This document shows positions 8,712 through 17,361 of a DNA stretch of 64,000 bases, one piece after another. A program made the position numbers and the translations under genes. The stretch is from G965205725 sp965205725 (lineage in GTDB: Bacteria; Pseudomonadota; Gammaproteobacteria; Pseudomonadales; Halieaceae), in the NCBI GenBank assembly GCA_965205725.1, contig OZ242189.1, positions 2,356,001 through 2,420,000 on the forward strand, written 5' to 3'. The notes beneath the pieces were generated by a model that did no database searches, was not told the origin of the DNA, and saw only the letters and a list, made by a program, of their open reading frames with translations. Position 1 is the stretch's first letter. Each line of letters begins with the position of its first letter.

Positions 8712-8729
8712 GCAGTGAACGATCACTGC
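8712..8729. other. Short perfect hairpin between two minus-strand genes
   Basis: GCAGTGA and TCACTGC arms enclose a 4-base loop. It lies 9 bp after the stop of the 8738-9565 gene and upstream of the ligase start. No T-run follows on the minus strand, so it is either a weak terminator/processing site or an operator. Confidence 0.35.
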
Positions 8730-8737
8730 TGGGCAAA

Positions 8738-9565
8738 TTAACGCACTGACCAGCGGTCGGCACCCTGTTCAACTTTGCCCTCTTGCTGCAACTTGATCAA
8801 GTGGGCCGTCATTGAAAGTTTAGCCATTTCGTGGAGATTTGCATCGACATCGTCGTAGACAACCACTACGAGCTCATCGAGATTGGCGGCCCCCAATAGT
8901 TGCAGGCCATCAACCACTTTTTGCTCACGCTTTAAACGATGCTGTACCAGCCATTCAACAGCGCCGACCGGGTCTTCAATAACACTTCCATGCCCTGGTG
9001 CCATGGATTTCAGAGGATAATCCAGCAGCAACCTGAGTGAATCAATGTAGGCCTTCATATCACCCGAGGGCGGAACAATCACCACGGTTGAACCCTGCAT
9101 GATGTGATCGCCGGTAAACAGCATGCCTTCTTCTTCCAACAGAAAGCAGTAGTGATTGCCTACATGTCCAGGAGTATGCACTGCGCGCAAAGTGAATTCG
9201 TCGGTCTGCAAAACTTCATCGTGCCGAACCGGCGTCTCAGGGTTAAAAGTATCGTCCTGGAACATGTCGTCCCACGGCTTTGCGCCGATGACTTCTGCGC
9301 CGGTAGCTGCCTGTAATGGCAGGCAGGCCGGAGAGTGGTCGGGATGAGTATGGGTTGCGATGATCCAGCGAATTTTGTCCTGACCCGCCGCTTTGAGAAT
9401 CGCCTCGATATGCTCATCAATAAGCGGCCCAGGGTCGAGTACCGCTACTTCATCATGCCCCAGCAAATAGGTATTGGTGCCTGGGCCGGTCATCAGGCCG
9501 GGGTTGGGTGCAACCACTCGGCGCACCCGATCAGTTAGTGAAAATGCTACTCCGGGATCAAACAC
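8738..9565 (-). CDS. MBL-fold metallohydrolase (LACTB2/glyoxalase II-like)
   Basis: The 275-residue protein has the metallo-beta-lactamase zinc signature THTHPDHSP (71-79, with H72, H74, D76 and H77). Further metal ligands appear in HTPGHVGNH, FTGDHIMQG and APGHGS. A C-terminal winged-helix-like segment, as in LACTB2 proteins, follows. The start is GTG at 9565, 4 bp after the fabV stop, implying cotranscription. The family includes thioesterases, nucleases and glutathione thiolesterases. With fabV and acyl-CoA ligases beside it, acyl-thioester hydrolysis is the most natural guess, but the substrate is unknown. Confidence 0.78.
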   Translation of the reverse strand: MFDPGVAFSLTDRVRRVVAPNPGLMTGPGTNTYLLGHDEVAVLDPGPLIDEHIEAILKAAGQDKIRWIIATHTHPDHSPACLPLQAATGAEVIGAKPWDDMFQDDTFNPETPVRHDEVLQTDEFTLRAVHTPGHVGNHYCFLLEEEGMLFTGDHIMQGSTVVIVPPSGDMKAYIDSLRLLLDYPLKSMAPGHGSVIEDPVGAVEWLVQHRLKREQKVVDGLQLLGAANLDELVVVVYDDVDANLHEMAKLSMTAHLIKLQQEGKVEQGADRWSVR

Positions 9566-9569
9566 AGGC

Positions 9570-10760
9570 TTATACCAGGTTGGGGATGTTAACTTCTGGG
9601 TTCACATCCGCTTCGTAATCGACACCATCCACCTCAAAGCCGAACAGTTGCAGAAATTCCTGCTTATAGCCGGCAAAGTCAGTTGTGTCACTCAAATTTT
9701 CGGTCGTTACCGCATCCCAGATCGCCTCAACTCTGGATTGAATATCTGGTTGCAATTCTTTGTAGTCAGCGCGCAGCCTGCCTGACTCATCAATATGTGG
9801 CTCAGCGCCATACAGGCTATCGCGAAACAAGCCAAACACCTGTTCAATACATCCCTCGTGCACACCATCGGCCTTCATCACTTTAAACAAAATAGATAAA
9901 TACAATGGCATCGCCGGAATTGCAGAACTCGCCTGAGTCACCACGGCTTTAAGGGCTGTAACCCGGGCGTCGCCTCCTCTGGCGGACAATTTCTCGCGAA
10001 TATCCAGAACTCGCTGGTCCAAATCCTGCTTGGCGGCGCCTATAGTGCCGTGCCAATAGATATCCCAGGTCAGTTTGTCCCCGAGGTAGGTGTAAGCGGT
10101 GGTCTTGGCACCGTCAGCCAATACACCGGCGTCATCGAGTGCATCAATCCACATCTGCCAGTCTTCACCGCCCATCACAGCAACCGTGTTAGCGATGTCT
10201 TCAGGGGTTGCAGAGTCCAGTGTAAACTCGGTAATTTGTTCCTTGTCCGTGTTGAGCCCCCGGCCCACGAGGGGACCGCCGATTGGCTTGAGGACAGAGG
10301 TGTGCACTGCGCCGGTTTTCGGATGCTGGCGACGGGGCGCTGCCAGAGAATACACGACAAGGTCGACCTGGCCCAAATCTTCTCTAATCGTATCGACCGC
10401 CTTTTGCTTGAGCTCATCGCTGAAGGCATCGCCATTAATACTCTTGGTGTACAAACCCTCGGCTGCCGCGAATTTGTGAAACCCGGCCGAATTGTACCAG
10501 CCAGCGGTACCCGGTTTCCGCTCGGTGCCCTCTTTCTCAAAAAATATGCCCAGGGTGCTGGCACCGCAGCCAAACGCTGCACTGATACGGGACGCCAGTC
10601 CATAACCTGTGGATGCGCCGATCACCAGGACGCGCCTGGGGCCATTTTCAATAGCACCCTGTTGCTTTACATATTCGATCTGTCTCTTAACATTGGCTGC
10701 GCACCCTGTCGGGTGAGTGGTGATGCACATGAAACCGCGAACTTTCGGTTTGATAATCAT
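9570..10760 (-). CDS. fabV: Trans-2-enoyl-ACP/CoA reductase FabV (NADH)
   Basis: FabV is the last-step enoyl reductase of fatty acid synthesis and can be triclosan resistant. With the start placed at the ATG at 10760 the protein has 396 residues, the usual FabV length. The hallmark catalytic pair then falls at Y235 and K244 in YWHGTIGAAK (Y-x8-K, which separates FabV from FabI). The NAD-binding segment GASTGYG is at 48-54. A frame extension to 10817 exists but would add 19 atypical residues. It diverges from miaE across 84 bp. Confidence 0.93.
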   Translation of the reverse strand: MIIKPKVRGFMCITTHPTGCAANVKRQIEYVKQQGAIENGPRRVLVIGASTGYGLASRISAAFGCGASTLGIFFEKEGTERKPGTAGWYNSAGFHKFAAAEGLYTKSINGDAFSDELKQKAVDTIREDLGQVDLVVYSLAAPRRQHPKTGAVHTSVLKPIGGPLVGRGLNTDKEQITEFTLDSATPEDIANTVAVMGGEDWQMWIDALDDAGVLADGAKTTAYTYLGDKLTWDIYWHGTIGAAKQDLDQRVLDIREKLSARGGDARVTALKAVVTQASSAIPAMPLYLSILFKVMKADGVHEGCIEQVFGLFRDSLYGAEPHIDESGRLRADYKELQPDIQSRVEAIWDAVTTENLSDTTDFAGYKQEFLQLFGFEVDGVDYEADVNPEVNIPNLV

Positions 10761-10844
10761 TGTTGTGAAATTTCCTTCCGGTCCCGGATATGGCGTCGCA
10801 AATATGGCTATGGCCAAAAGCCGCGAGATTGTAACATAGCACTC

Positions 10845-11420
10845 ATGTCCAATCCGCTCCTATACCACACGCCACAAGCCTGGACTGACACAGTTTTGGC
10901 AGACTTTAGCAGCTTTCTGCAAGACCACGCAGCCGCTGAGAAAAAAGCGGCTGGCATGGCGATTTCAATGCTCTCTCACTATCCAGACCGAGTCGAACTG
11001 GTAACCGCCATGGCAGATTTGGCCGTTGAGGAGCTCAGCCACTATCGCGAGGTGGTTAAATGGATTCACGCCAGGGGCGAATTCACCAGCGCTGATAGCA
11101 AAGACCCGTATGTCATTGAATTTCGCAAGCGTATTCGCCAGGGCACAGAGGCCTATTTGCTCGATCAATTGCTAATAGCCGGGGTTATCGAGGCCCGCGG
11201 AGCGGAGCGCTTCGGCCTGATCGCCAGTGCATTGGAACCAGGGCCACTGCAAGAATTCTATCAATCCATCACTCGTTCCGAAGAGCGTCACTACGAATTG
11301 TTTTTAGCGTTGGCCAACATTTATATACCGCAGCCAGACATTGATCAAAGATGGCAGGAGTTGCTGGAAATAGAAGCCGACATTGTTATAGCCCTGCCGC
11401 TGCAAGCGGCCTTACACTAA
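10845..11420 (+). CDS. miaE: tRNA-(ms[2]io[6]A)-hydroxylase MiaE
   Basis: A 191-residue diiron hydroxylase that hydroxylates the isopentenyl group of the modified adenosine at tRNA position 37. Two ferritin-like metal half-sites are visible: the glutamate in AAAEKKAAG followed by EELSHYREV, and a second set around EARGAERF and SEERHYELF. The start is the ATG at 10845. The frame is open back to 10050, but that stretch is antisense to fabV and not part of the gene. The stop touches the next start codon. Confidence 0.9.
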   Translation: MSNPLLYHTPQAWTDTVLADFSSFLQDHAAAEKKAAGMAISMLSHYPDRVELVTAMADLAVEELSHYREVVKWIHARGEFTSADSKDPYVIEFRKRIRQGTEAYLLDQLLIAGVIEARGAERFGLIASALEPGPLQEFYQSITRSEERHYELFLALANIYIPQPDIDQRWQELLEIEADIVIALPLQAALH

Positions 11421-12614
11421 ATGTACTCCAAATATCTCGCGCAGTACGCCGAGCCAGAAGCACGCAATCATCTAGCGACAACGGGCGGTCGTCAGTTTGA
11501 GCATTGCATCGTCATTCCGGCCTATCGGGAAGCCATAGCACTCGCCGATAAAATCCGGCTGCTCACGCGGCGCTACCCTGGCCTGCTTGTTATTCTTGTG
11601 GTCAACCAGCCTGACTGCGACCGCTCGGATGACGCCAACCGCAAATTGAAAAGCGCCCTGAAACAAACATCGCAATTGCTTGTATTGGAGCGCTCTACAC
11701 CATTGCCCGCAAAAGAAGGCGTGGGGCTTGCGCGAAAAATTGGCTGTGACGTCGCGCTTGCGCTCATGCACTCAGGCGCAGTTGTACCCGGCTGGATTCA
11801 CTGTACAGACGCTGACGCCACATTGCCTGACGGGTATTTTACGGCCGCGGAAACGCCTGGGCCGGACTTTGGCGTCATTGCCCACCCGTTCCAACACAGG
11901 CTACAGGCAGACCAACAACTGGCAATGATTCTTTACGAGCTGCGGCTGCATGACTATGTGCTTGGTCTTCGCCGAGCGGGCTCGGTCTACGCATTCCACA
12001 CCCTGGGAAGCTGCATCTCTATTCGGCATGACATCTACGAAAAAGTGCGCGGTTTTCCCCGTCGGGCTGGCGCTGAAGACTTTTATCTGCTCAATAAAGC
12101 CGCCAAGGTGACGCAAATCTCCACCCCGACAGAACCACAAATAAAAATAGACGGACGCATCTCTGACCGCGTTCCCTTTGGCACAGGCCCGGCGCTGACC
12201 AGGCTGGCAGCAAGCGACACCCCTGGCGAAGAGCCGCTTTTTTACCACCCTGAAAGTTTCGCGGCACTGAGGAAAGTACTCGCTGCGGTGGAGCGACAAT
12301 CGAGTTTGCAGGACGTATTTGCAATCGCGCCCCAGGCGCATTCGGTACTGGCGTCAATGGGAGTGGACAAGGCCCTGCAACACTGCCGTACACACAGTAA
12401 TAATCAGGCTGGATTCGCACGTCATTTTCATCAATGGCTGGATGGTTTCCGCACACTCAAATTTATTCACGGTATGCGTGAGCGGGGTTACGTCGATCAG
12501 AGTTTTACCGATATAAGCGATGGTGCCAGCCCGGCAGAAAAACTGGCGGACTACCGCAAACAACTGGGCTGGGTGTTGCAGGCTGGGCTTGAGTCTAACA
12601 GCACCCCTGGCTGA
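11421..12614 (+). CDS. Glycosyltransferase family 2-like protein
   Basis: The 397-residue protein starts immediately after the miaE stop (TAA-ATG), so the two are cotranslated. It has a GT-A type nucleotide-sugar opening (HCIVIPAYRE), a DxD-like motif in CTDADATLP near residue 130 and a later acidic ED pair in RRAGAEDFYLL, the usual order in family 2 transferases. There is no signal peptide or membrane segment, so it should be cytoplasmic. The sugar donor and acceptor cannot be told. Pairing with miaE may be only positional. Confidence 0.7.
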   Translation: MYSKYLAQYAEPEARNHLATTGGRQFEHCIVIPAYREAIALADKIRLLTRRYPGLLVILVVNQPDCDRSDDANRKLKSALKQTSQLLVLERSTPLPAKEGVGLARKIGCDVALALMHSGAVVPGWIHCTDADATLPDGYFTAAETPGPDFGVIAHPFQHRLQADQQLAMILYELRLHDYVLGLRRAGSVYAFHTLGSCISIRHDIYEKVRGFPRRAGAEDFYLLNKAAKVTQISTPTEPQIKIDGRISDRVPFGTGPALTRLAASDTPGEEPLFYHPESFAALRKVLAAVERQSSLQDVFAIAPQAHSVLASMGVDKALQHCRTHSNNQAGFARHFHQWLDGFRTLKFIHGMRERGYVDQSFTDISDGASPAEKLADYRKQLGWVLQAGLESNSTPG

Positions 12615-12641
12615 AGCCTGAGCGACAGGGTTTAGTCTGAA

Positions 12642-13943
12642 CTACAGTAGCAATCTGCGAATATCTGCCAGCGCTGCGGTCAGTTGCGCCATAAAGCGAC
12701 CACCATCGCCGCCGTTAACCACGCGGTGGTCATAAGCCAGGGCCAGGGGCAACATTTTGCGGGGCTCAAACTCAGCGCCATTCCAGATTGGCTTCATCGA
12801 CAACTTTGAAATACCGAGTATGGCCACCTCGGGCGCATTGATGATCGGGGTGAAACCGGCGCCACCGATACTACCCAGGCTGGAAATGGTGAAACTCGCC
12901 CCCTGCATATCTGTGGGTCGCAATTTCCTGTCTCGGGCCTTCAAAGCCAGCTCAGCGGCTTCTCCGGCCAACTGCCACAAACTTTTTTGGTCGACATCGC
13001 GAATCACAGGCACCATCAGGCCGGCAGGTGTATCCACCGCCATACCGATATGCACATATTTCTTATAGACCAGGCTCTCGCCGTCACCACTCAGCGACGC
13101 ATTTAGCCTGGGGTTGTCCCGCAACGCGGCAGCACAGGCTTTGAGCACAAACGGTAGCGGAGTCAGTTTAATGCCCCGTTGTTCGGCTTCAGCTTTCATT
13201 GTCTTTCTAAAGGCTTCAAGTTCAGTTATATCTGCCTCATCAAATTGCGTGACTCTGGGCACATTGAGCCAACTGCGGTGCATATTTTCGGCTGTCACCT
13301 TGTCAATTTTGCTGAGTGGCTGAGTGTCGGTCTCGCCAAATGCAGAAAAATCTACTTCTGGAATTGGGGGAATCCCGGCGCCATTTGTAGCGCCGCCGAG
13401 TGATTTTTTAACAAAGTCCTGTAGGTCCTGTTTCAGGATGCGCCGCCTGGGACCGCTACCAGCAACCCTCTCAAGCTCTACACCAAATTCGCGCGCTAAC
13501 TTGCGCACTGCGGGGCCGGCATACACATCGCCACCCACACGTGGCGCCCCCGCACTGGCATCGGCCCTGGCGGTGCTGGTGGACTCCGGCCCGGACGCGG
13601 ATGTTGCCGACGGCTGCGCGACAGCAGCAGGGGTAACCGGGGCGGCTGGCTCGGGTGCATCGGTGAGAGGCTCAGGCTCAGAAGCGGGTGCCGCATCTTC
13701 ACTGGCATCAGCGCCCAACACTAAAACGGGGCTGCCCTCCGAGAGTTCATCACCCTCTTTGACCAACAGTTCAACCACGATGCCAGCCACATCGGCAGGC
13801 ACTTCCATTGAGGCCTTATCGGACTCCAGCACAATCAGGCTCTGCTCAAGTTCAACACGATCACCCACAGCAACGCACACCTCGATGACCTCGACGCCCT
13901 CTGCGCCGCCAATATCGGGAACTGTTATGGTTTGTTGACTCAT
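12642..13943 (-). CDS. aceF: Pyruvate dehydrogenase complex E2, dihydrolipoamide acetyltransferase
   Basis: The 433-residue E2 has one lipoyl domain (about 1-76, lipoyl lysine at K43 in SDKAS). An Ala/Pro-rich linker of roughly 60 residues follows. Then come a peripheral subunit-binding domain (about 146-182, VRKLAREFGVELERV) and the acetyltransferase domain ending with DHRVVNGGDGGRF. The asparagine where E. coli has aspartate in this active-site segment also occurs in pseudomonad E2 and is not a defect. E. coli E2 has three lipoyl domains, so this is a short version. It lies 20 bp after aceE. Confidence 0.95.
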   Translation of the reverse strand: MSQQTITVPDIGGAEGVEVIEVCVAVGDRVELEQSLIVLESDKASMEVPADVAGIVVELLVKEGDELSEGSPVLVLGADASEDAAPASEPEPLTDAPEPAAPVTPAAVAQPSATSASGPESTSTARADASAGAPRVGGDVYAGPAVRKLAREFGVELERVAGSGPRRRILKQDLQDFVKKSLGGATNGAGIPPIPEVDFSAFGETDTQPLSKIDKVTAENMHRSWLNVPRVTQFDEADITELEAFRKTMKAEAEQRGIKLTPLPFVLKACAAALRDNPRLNASLSGDGESLVYKKYVHIGMAVDTPAGLMVPVIRDVDQKSLWQLAGEAAELALKARDRKLRPTDMQGASFTISSLGSIGGAGFTPIINAPEVAILGISKLSMKPIWNGAEFEPRKMLPLALAYDHRVVNGGDGGRFMAQLTAALADIRRLLL

Positions 13944-13963
13944 TAACTTTCCTTTAACTGATG

Positions 13964-16615
13964 CTATACGGTGGTAGGGTCAATTTTATCAGAGCTGATC
14001 CCAAAAGACTGGATGGCCTGGCTCACCTTGGATGGGGCAATTGTACCCTCATCGGCCAGCGCTTTAAGCGCAGCAATAACAATATACTCACGGCTCACTT
14101 CAAAAAACTGTCGCAGCTGCGAGCGCGTGTCACTGCGGCCATATCCATCAGTTCCAAGCACGACATAGCGCGCGGGTATGAACTCGCGAATTTGATCTGC
14201 ATACACCTTCATATAGTCTGTCGCTGCCACCACTGGGCCCCTGGCATTTTTCAAACATTCAGTGACGTAGGGAAGTTGTGGTTCTTGTTCAGGATTAAGC
14301 ATATTCCTGCGCGCGACAGCTTTGCCCTCACGGGCCAATTCATTAACGCTGGTCAGGCTCCAGACATTTGCAGAGACCTTGTAGTCCCTGGCAAGAATCT
14401 CGGCAGCGGCTTCAACCTCGCGCAAAATTGTGCCGGCACCCATCAGCTCGACCGTTTTCTTACTGGATTTCTTTACAAGCGAAATCGGGTACATGCCTTT
14501 ACAAATGCCTTCCTCCACCCCGGCGGGCATTTCAGGCTGGTGATAATTCTCGTTCATGGCGGTGATGTAATAAAACTTGTTCTCACGCTCGGCGAACATG
14601 CGGCGCAGACCCGCTTGAATGATGACGGTAAGTTCGTAGGCGTAGGCAGGGTCATAAGACACACAGTTTGGAATAGTGCTGGCCAACAACAGGCTGTGAC
14701 CATCCTGGTGCTGCAAGCCCTCTCCATTCAAAGTTGTCCTGCCAGCGGTGGCGCCGATCAAAAACCCACGCGCCTGACAATCTCCAGCCGCCCAGGCCAA
14801 ATCGCCAATGCGCTGAAATCCGAACATTGAATAAAAAATATAAAAAGGAACCATCGGATAGCCACTCGTGGAATAGGAAGTGGCATTTGCCAGCCAGGCA
14901 GAAAATGCACCGGCCTCATTGATCCCCTCCTCCATGATTTGGCCCTGAATATCCTCCTTGTAATACATAATTTGGCCGGCGTCCTGCGGCGTGTACTGCT
15001 GCCCCTGAGACGAATAAATACCAAGCTGTCGGAACATGCCCTCCATACCGAAAGTGCGCGCCTCATCTGGCACTATGGGCACCACTCGTTGACCAATATT
15101 TTTATCCTTGATCAAAGCGGAGAGCGTCCGCACAAAAGACATCGTGGTTGAAACTTCACGCTTGCCACTCCCTTTTAACTGGCCGCCCAGGTCTTTCAGG
15201 GTCGGAACGGGCAGTGGCTCGAACTCGTGTTCCCGCACCGGAATTGCGCCACCCAATTCCTCCCGACGCCGACGCATATAACGCATCTCGGGACTATCGG
15301 GTGCAGGGCGATAGTAGGGCACACTATCCAACTCAGCGTCGCTGACCGGAATTGCAAAGCGGTCGCGAAATGCTTTGAGACTCTCCAAATCAAGCTTCTT
15401 GAGCGAATGGGTTTCGTTGTTCGCCTCACCTGCCTCTCCCGTACCATAGCCCTTAACCGTCATGGCCAGCACAACCGTCGGACGCTCTTCGCTTGCTACG
15501 GCCTCCGCGTATGCGGCATAGACTTTATAAGGGTCGTGTCCGCCGCGGTTCAAATACATGATGTCGTCATCAGAGAGGTCTTTCACCAGGTTCAACGTCT
15601 CGGGATATTTACCAAAGAAATGCTCGCGGGTGTAAGCGCCGCCATTGAACTTGTAATTTTGCAACTCGCCGTCGCACACCTCGTCCATACGCTGCTGCAA
15701 CAAGCCGGACTCATCGTTTTCCAGCAGTGGGTCCCAATGTCGGCCCCAAATTACCTTGTACACTTTCCAGCCCGCACCCCGGAAAACACCTTCAAGCTCC
15801 TGAATAATTTTGCCATTCCCGCGCACCGGGCCATCCAGGCGCTGTAAATTACAGTTGATAACAAAGGTCAGGTTGTTCAGCTTCTCCCGCCCTGCTAATG
15901 CAATCGCACCCAGTGATTCCGGCTCATCACTTTCACCGTCGCCCATAAAGCACCAGACTCGACGATCACCGTGGTCAACCAGGCCTCGAGCCTGCTGGTA
16001 TTTCATAACGTGGGCCTGATAAATCGCCTGGATTGGTCCCAGGCCCATGGAGACTGTAGGAAACTGCCAATAGTCGGGCATCAACCAGGGATGGGGATAG
16101 GATGGCAGACCATTGCCATCTACTTCGCGGCGGAAATTATCGAGTTGGGCTTCACTCAGGCGCCCCTCCAGATAGGAGCGGGCATACATGCCAGGCGCAC
16201 TATGGCCCTGATAAAAAATCATGTCGCCTTTGTGACCGTCGCCCGGACCACGGAAAAAATAGTTAAACCCAACGTCATAGAGTGTCGCACTTGAAGAAAA
16301 ACTGGAGATATGACCGCCCAGGCCTTCATCGTTTTCGTTGGCGCGCATCACCATCGCCAAAGCATTCCATCGCACCAGAGAACGAATACGCCGCTCCATA
16401 AACAAATCACCCGGCATACGACGTTCAGCTTTCGGAGAAATGGTGTTGCGGAAAGGCGTTGTTATCGCTGTGGGCAGGCGAGTACCCATTTCGACCGCGT
16501 GCTCAGACAACTTACCTAACAAAAAGCGCGCGCGCTCGTGCCCGGCATTTTTCAACACAGCATCCAGTGATTCCAGCCATTCGCTGGTTTCAACAGGGTC
16601 TTCGTCTTCTATCAT
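13964..16615 (-). CDS. aceE: Pyruvate dehydrogenase E1 component (homodimeric)
   Basis: An 883-residue thiamine-diphosphate enzyme that decarboxylates pyruvate and acetylates the E2 lipoyl group. The length matches E. coli AceE (887). The ThDP/Mg site GDGESDEPES and the flanking NCNLQRLDGPVRGNG are intact. The N-terminus MIEDEDPVETSEWLES is that of the family and fixes the ATG at 16615. No pdhR or lpd gene is adjacent. A 17-bp minisatellite begins 67 bp upstream and may affect its promoter. Confidence 0.97.
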   Translation of the reverse strand: MIEDEDPVETSEWLESLDAVLKNAGHERARFLLGKLSEHAVEMGTRLPTAITTPFRNTISPKAERRMPGDLFMERRIRSLVRWNALAMVMRANENDEGLGGHISSFSSSATLYDVGFNYFFRGPGDGHKGDMIFYQGHSAPGMYARSYLEGRLSEAQLDNFRREVDGNGLPSYPHPWLMPDYWQFPTVSMGLGPIQAIYQAHVMKYQQARGLVDHGDRRVWCFMGDGESDEPESLGAIALAGREKLNNLTFVINCNLQRLDGPVRGNGKIIQELEGVFRGAGWKVYKVIWGRHWDPLLENDESGLLQQRMDEVCDGELQNYKFNGGAYTREHFFGKYPETLNLVKDLSDDDIMYLNRGGHDPYKVYAAYAEAVASEERPTVVLAMTVKGYGTGEAGEANNETHSLKKLDLESLKAFRDRFAIPVSDAELDSVPYYRPAPDSPEMRYMRRRREELGGAIPVREHEFEPLPVPTLKDLGGQLKGSGKREVSTTMSFVRTLSALIKDKNIGQRVVPIVPDEARTFGMEGMFRQLGIYSSQGQQYTPQDAGQIMYYKEDIQGQIMEEGINEAGAFSAWLANATSYSTSGYPMVPFYIFYSMFGFQRIGDLAWAAGDCQARGFLIGATAGRTTLNGEGLQHQDGHSLLLASTIPNCVSYDPAYAYELTVIIQAGLRRMFAERENKFYYITAMNENYHQPEMPAGVEEGICKGMYPISLVKKSSKKTVELMGAGTILREVEAAAEILARDYKVSANVWSLTSVNELAREGKAVARRNMLNPEQEPQLPYVTECLKNARGPVVAATDYMKVYADQIREFIPARYVVLGTDGYGRSDTRSQLRQFFEVSREYIVIAALKALADEGTIAPSKVSQAIQSFGISSDKIDPTTV

Positions 16616-16681
16616 CGTTTCGTCGCCCGAGGTCTCCAGTCCAGATTATAAGTATAGCCGCCACCAGACACACTCACACCC

Positions 16682-16962
16682 ACAGATTCGGCACATTCAC
16701 AGATTCGGCACATTCACAGATTCGACACATTCACAGATTCGGCACATCTACAGATTCGGCACATTCACAGATTCGGCACATTTACAGATTCGGCACATTT
16801 ACAGATTCGGCACATTCACAGATTCGGCACATTTACAGATTCGGCACATTTACAGATTCGGCACATTTACAGATTCGGCACATTTACAGATTCGGCACAT
16901 TTACAGATTCGGCACATTTACAGATTCGGCAGATTCGGCAGATTCGGCAGATTCGCAGATTC
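16682..16962. repeat. 17-bp tandem repeat array (minisatellite) upstream of aceE
   Basis: Fifteen head-to-tail copies of the 17-bp unit ACAGATTCGGCACATTT start at 16682 and every 17 bp to 16920. Variation is nearly confined to a T/C position and two other substitutions. The last unit breaks down into 9-bp CAGATTCGG copies (16921-16962). It lies in the 746-bp stretch without genes between aceE and the M16 peptidase. A reading frame through the array gives a 17-residue periodic peptide, but this is a by-product of a repeat length not divisible by three. Confidence 0.95.
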
Positions 16963-17048
16963 AGGGCGGCACCCCGGTTTTATTCTCTCCTGGTCACACA
17001 CAAAAACCACAAAAAACTGCGCGCAGCGGGGTGGCTGATGCAGGAAGG

Positions 17049-17070
17049 GTTAAGCCCGACAGACTCCCAG
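17049..17070 (+). repeat. REP-like interspersed repeat, copy 1
   Basis: This is the 22-bp element whose core reads TTAAGYCCGACAGRCTCC. Related copies are at 23157-23174, 23293-23314, 35500-35521 and 56181-56199, always between genes. Here it is followed by the small hairpin CAGAC-TCCCAG-GTCTG. Confidence 0.7.
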
Positions 17071-17163
17071 GTCTGCCAGTAGTTGCAGTTAGGACAGTTT
17101 GAAATACAGCGGGCACAGCGCGTGTTTATAAGGGCAGAAAACCGACCCTGAAGCGGGTATTAC

Positions 17164-17180
17164 GCGGGTTGAAAACCCGC
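17164..17180. other. Hairpin downstream of the M16 peptidase gene
   Basis: Perfect 7-bp arms GCGGGTT/AACCCGC with a 3-base loop. It may be the original transcription end of the minus-strand M16 gene, now separated from it by the MITE at 17188-17349. There is no strong T-run. Confidence 0.35.
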
Positions 17181-17187
17181 TTTAAGA

Positions 17188-17349
17188 GAGACCTTTGCAC
17201 GAAAGCTATTTCACCTGCATGCTGCGTCGCCTAAAAGCGCCTACTGTTGGTAAAATCGTACTCAATCGGTCATTTATACCCATAAACTCCCTCATTCCGT
17301 GCGTTTTTGCCTCGCCTGAAAGCGACATCATCTTCCGTGCAAAGGTCTC
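17188..17349. mobile_element. MITE-like element, copy 1 (162 bp), with 5-bp target duplication
   Basis: Perfect terminal inverted repeats GAGACCTTTGCACG/CGTGCAAAGGTCTC bound the element. It is flanked on both sides by TAAGA (17183-17187 and 17350-17354), a 5-bp target-site duplication. A second copy at 45096-45233 shares most of the interior; this copy has about 23 extra bases near 17226. It encodes no transposase and must have been moved in trans. It inserted just after the M16 peptidase stop. Confidence 0.88.
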
Positions 17350-17361
17350 TAAGAACGGCAA

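Noticed and set aside
10050..10844. Upstream extension of miaE to 10050
   Set aside because: The stretch is the complement of fabV, and the protein family starts at MSNPLLYHTPQAW (10845).
13324..13938. Plus-strand frame of 204 codons inside aceF
   Set aside because: It is opposite the Ala/Pro linker of the E2 subunit, where composition suppresses stops on the other strand.
16682..16962. CRISPR array
   Set aside because: The units are contiguous 17-bp copies with no spacers, and no cas genes are present.
16338..17102. Open frames running through the 17-bp repeat array
   Set aside because: They extend from the antisense of aceE into the tandem repeats. The periodic peptide arises because 3 x 17 bp is 17 codons, not because of selection for a protein.
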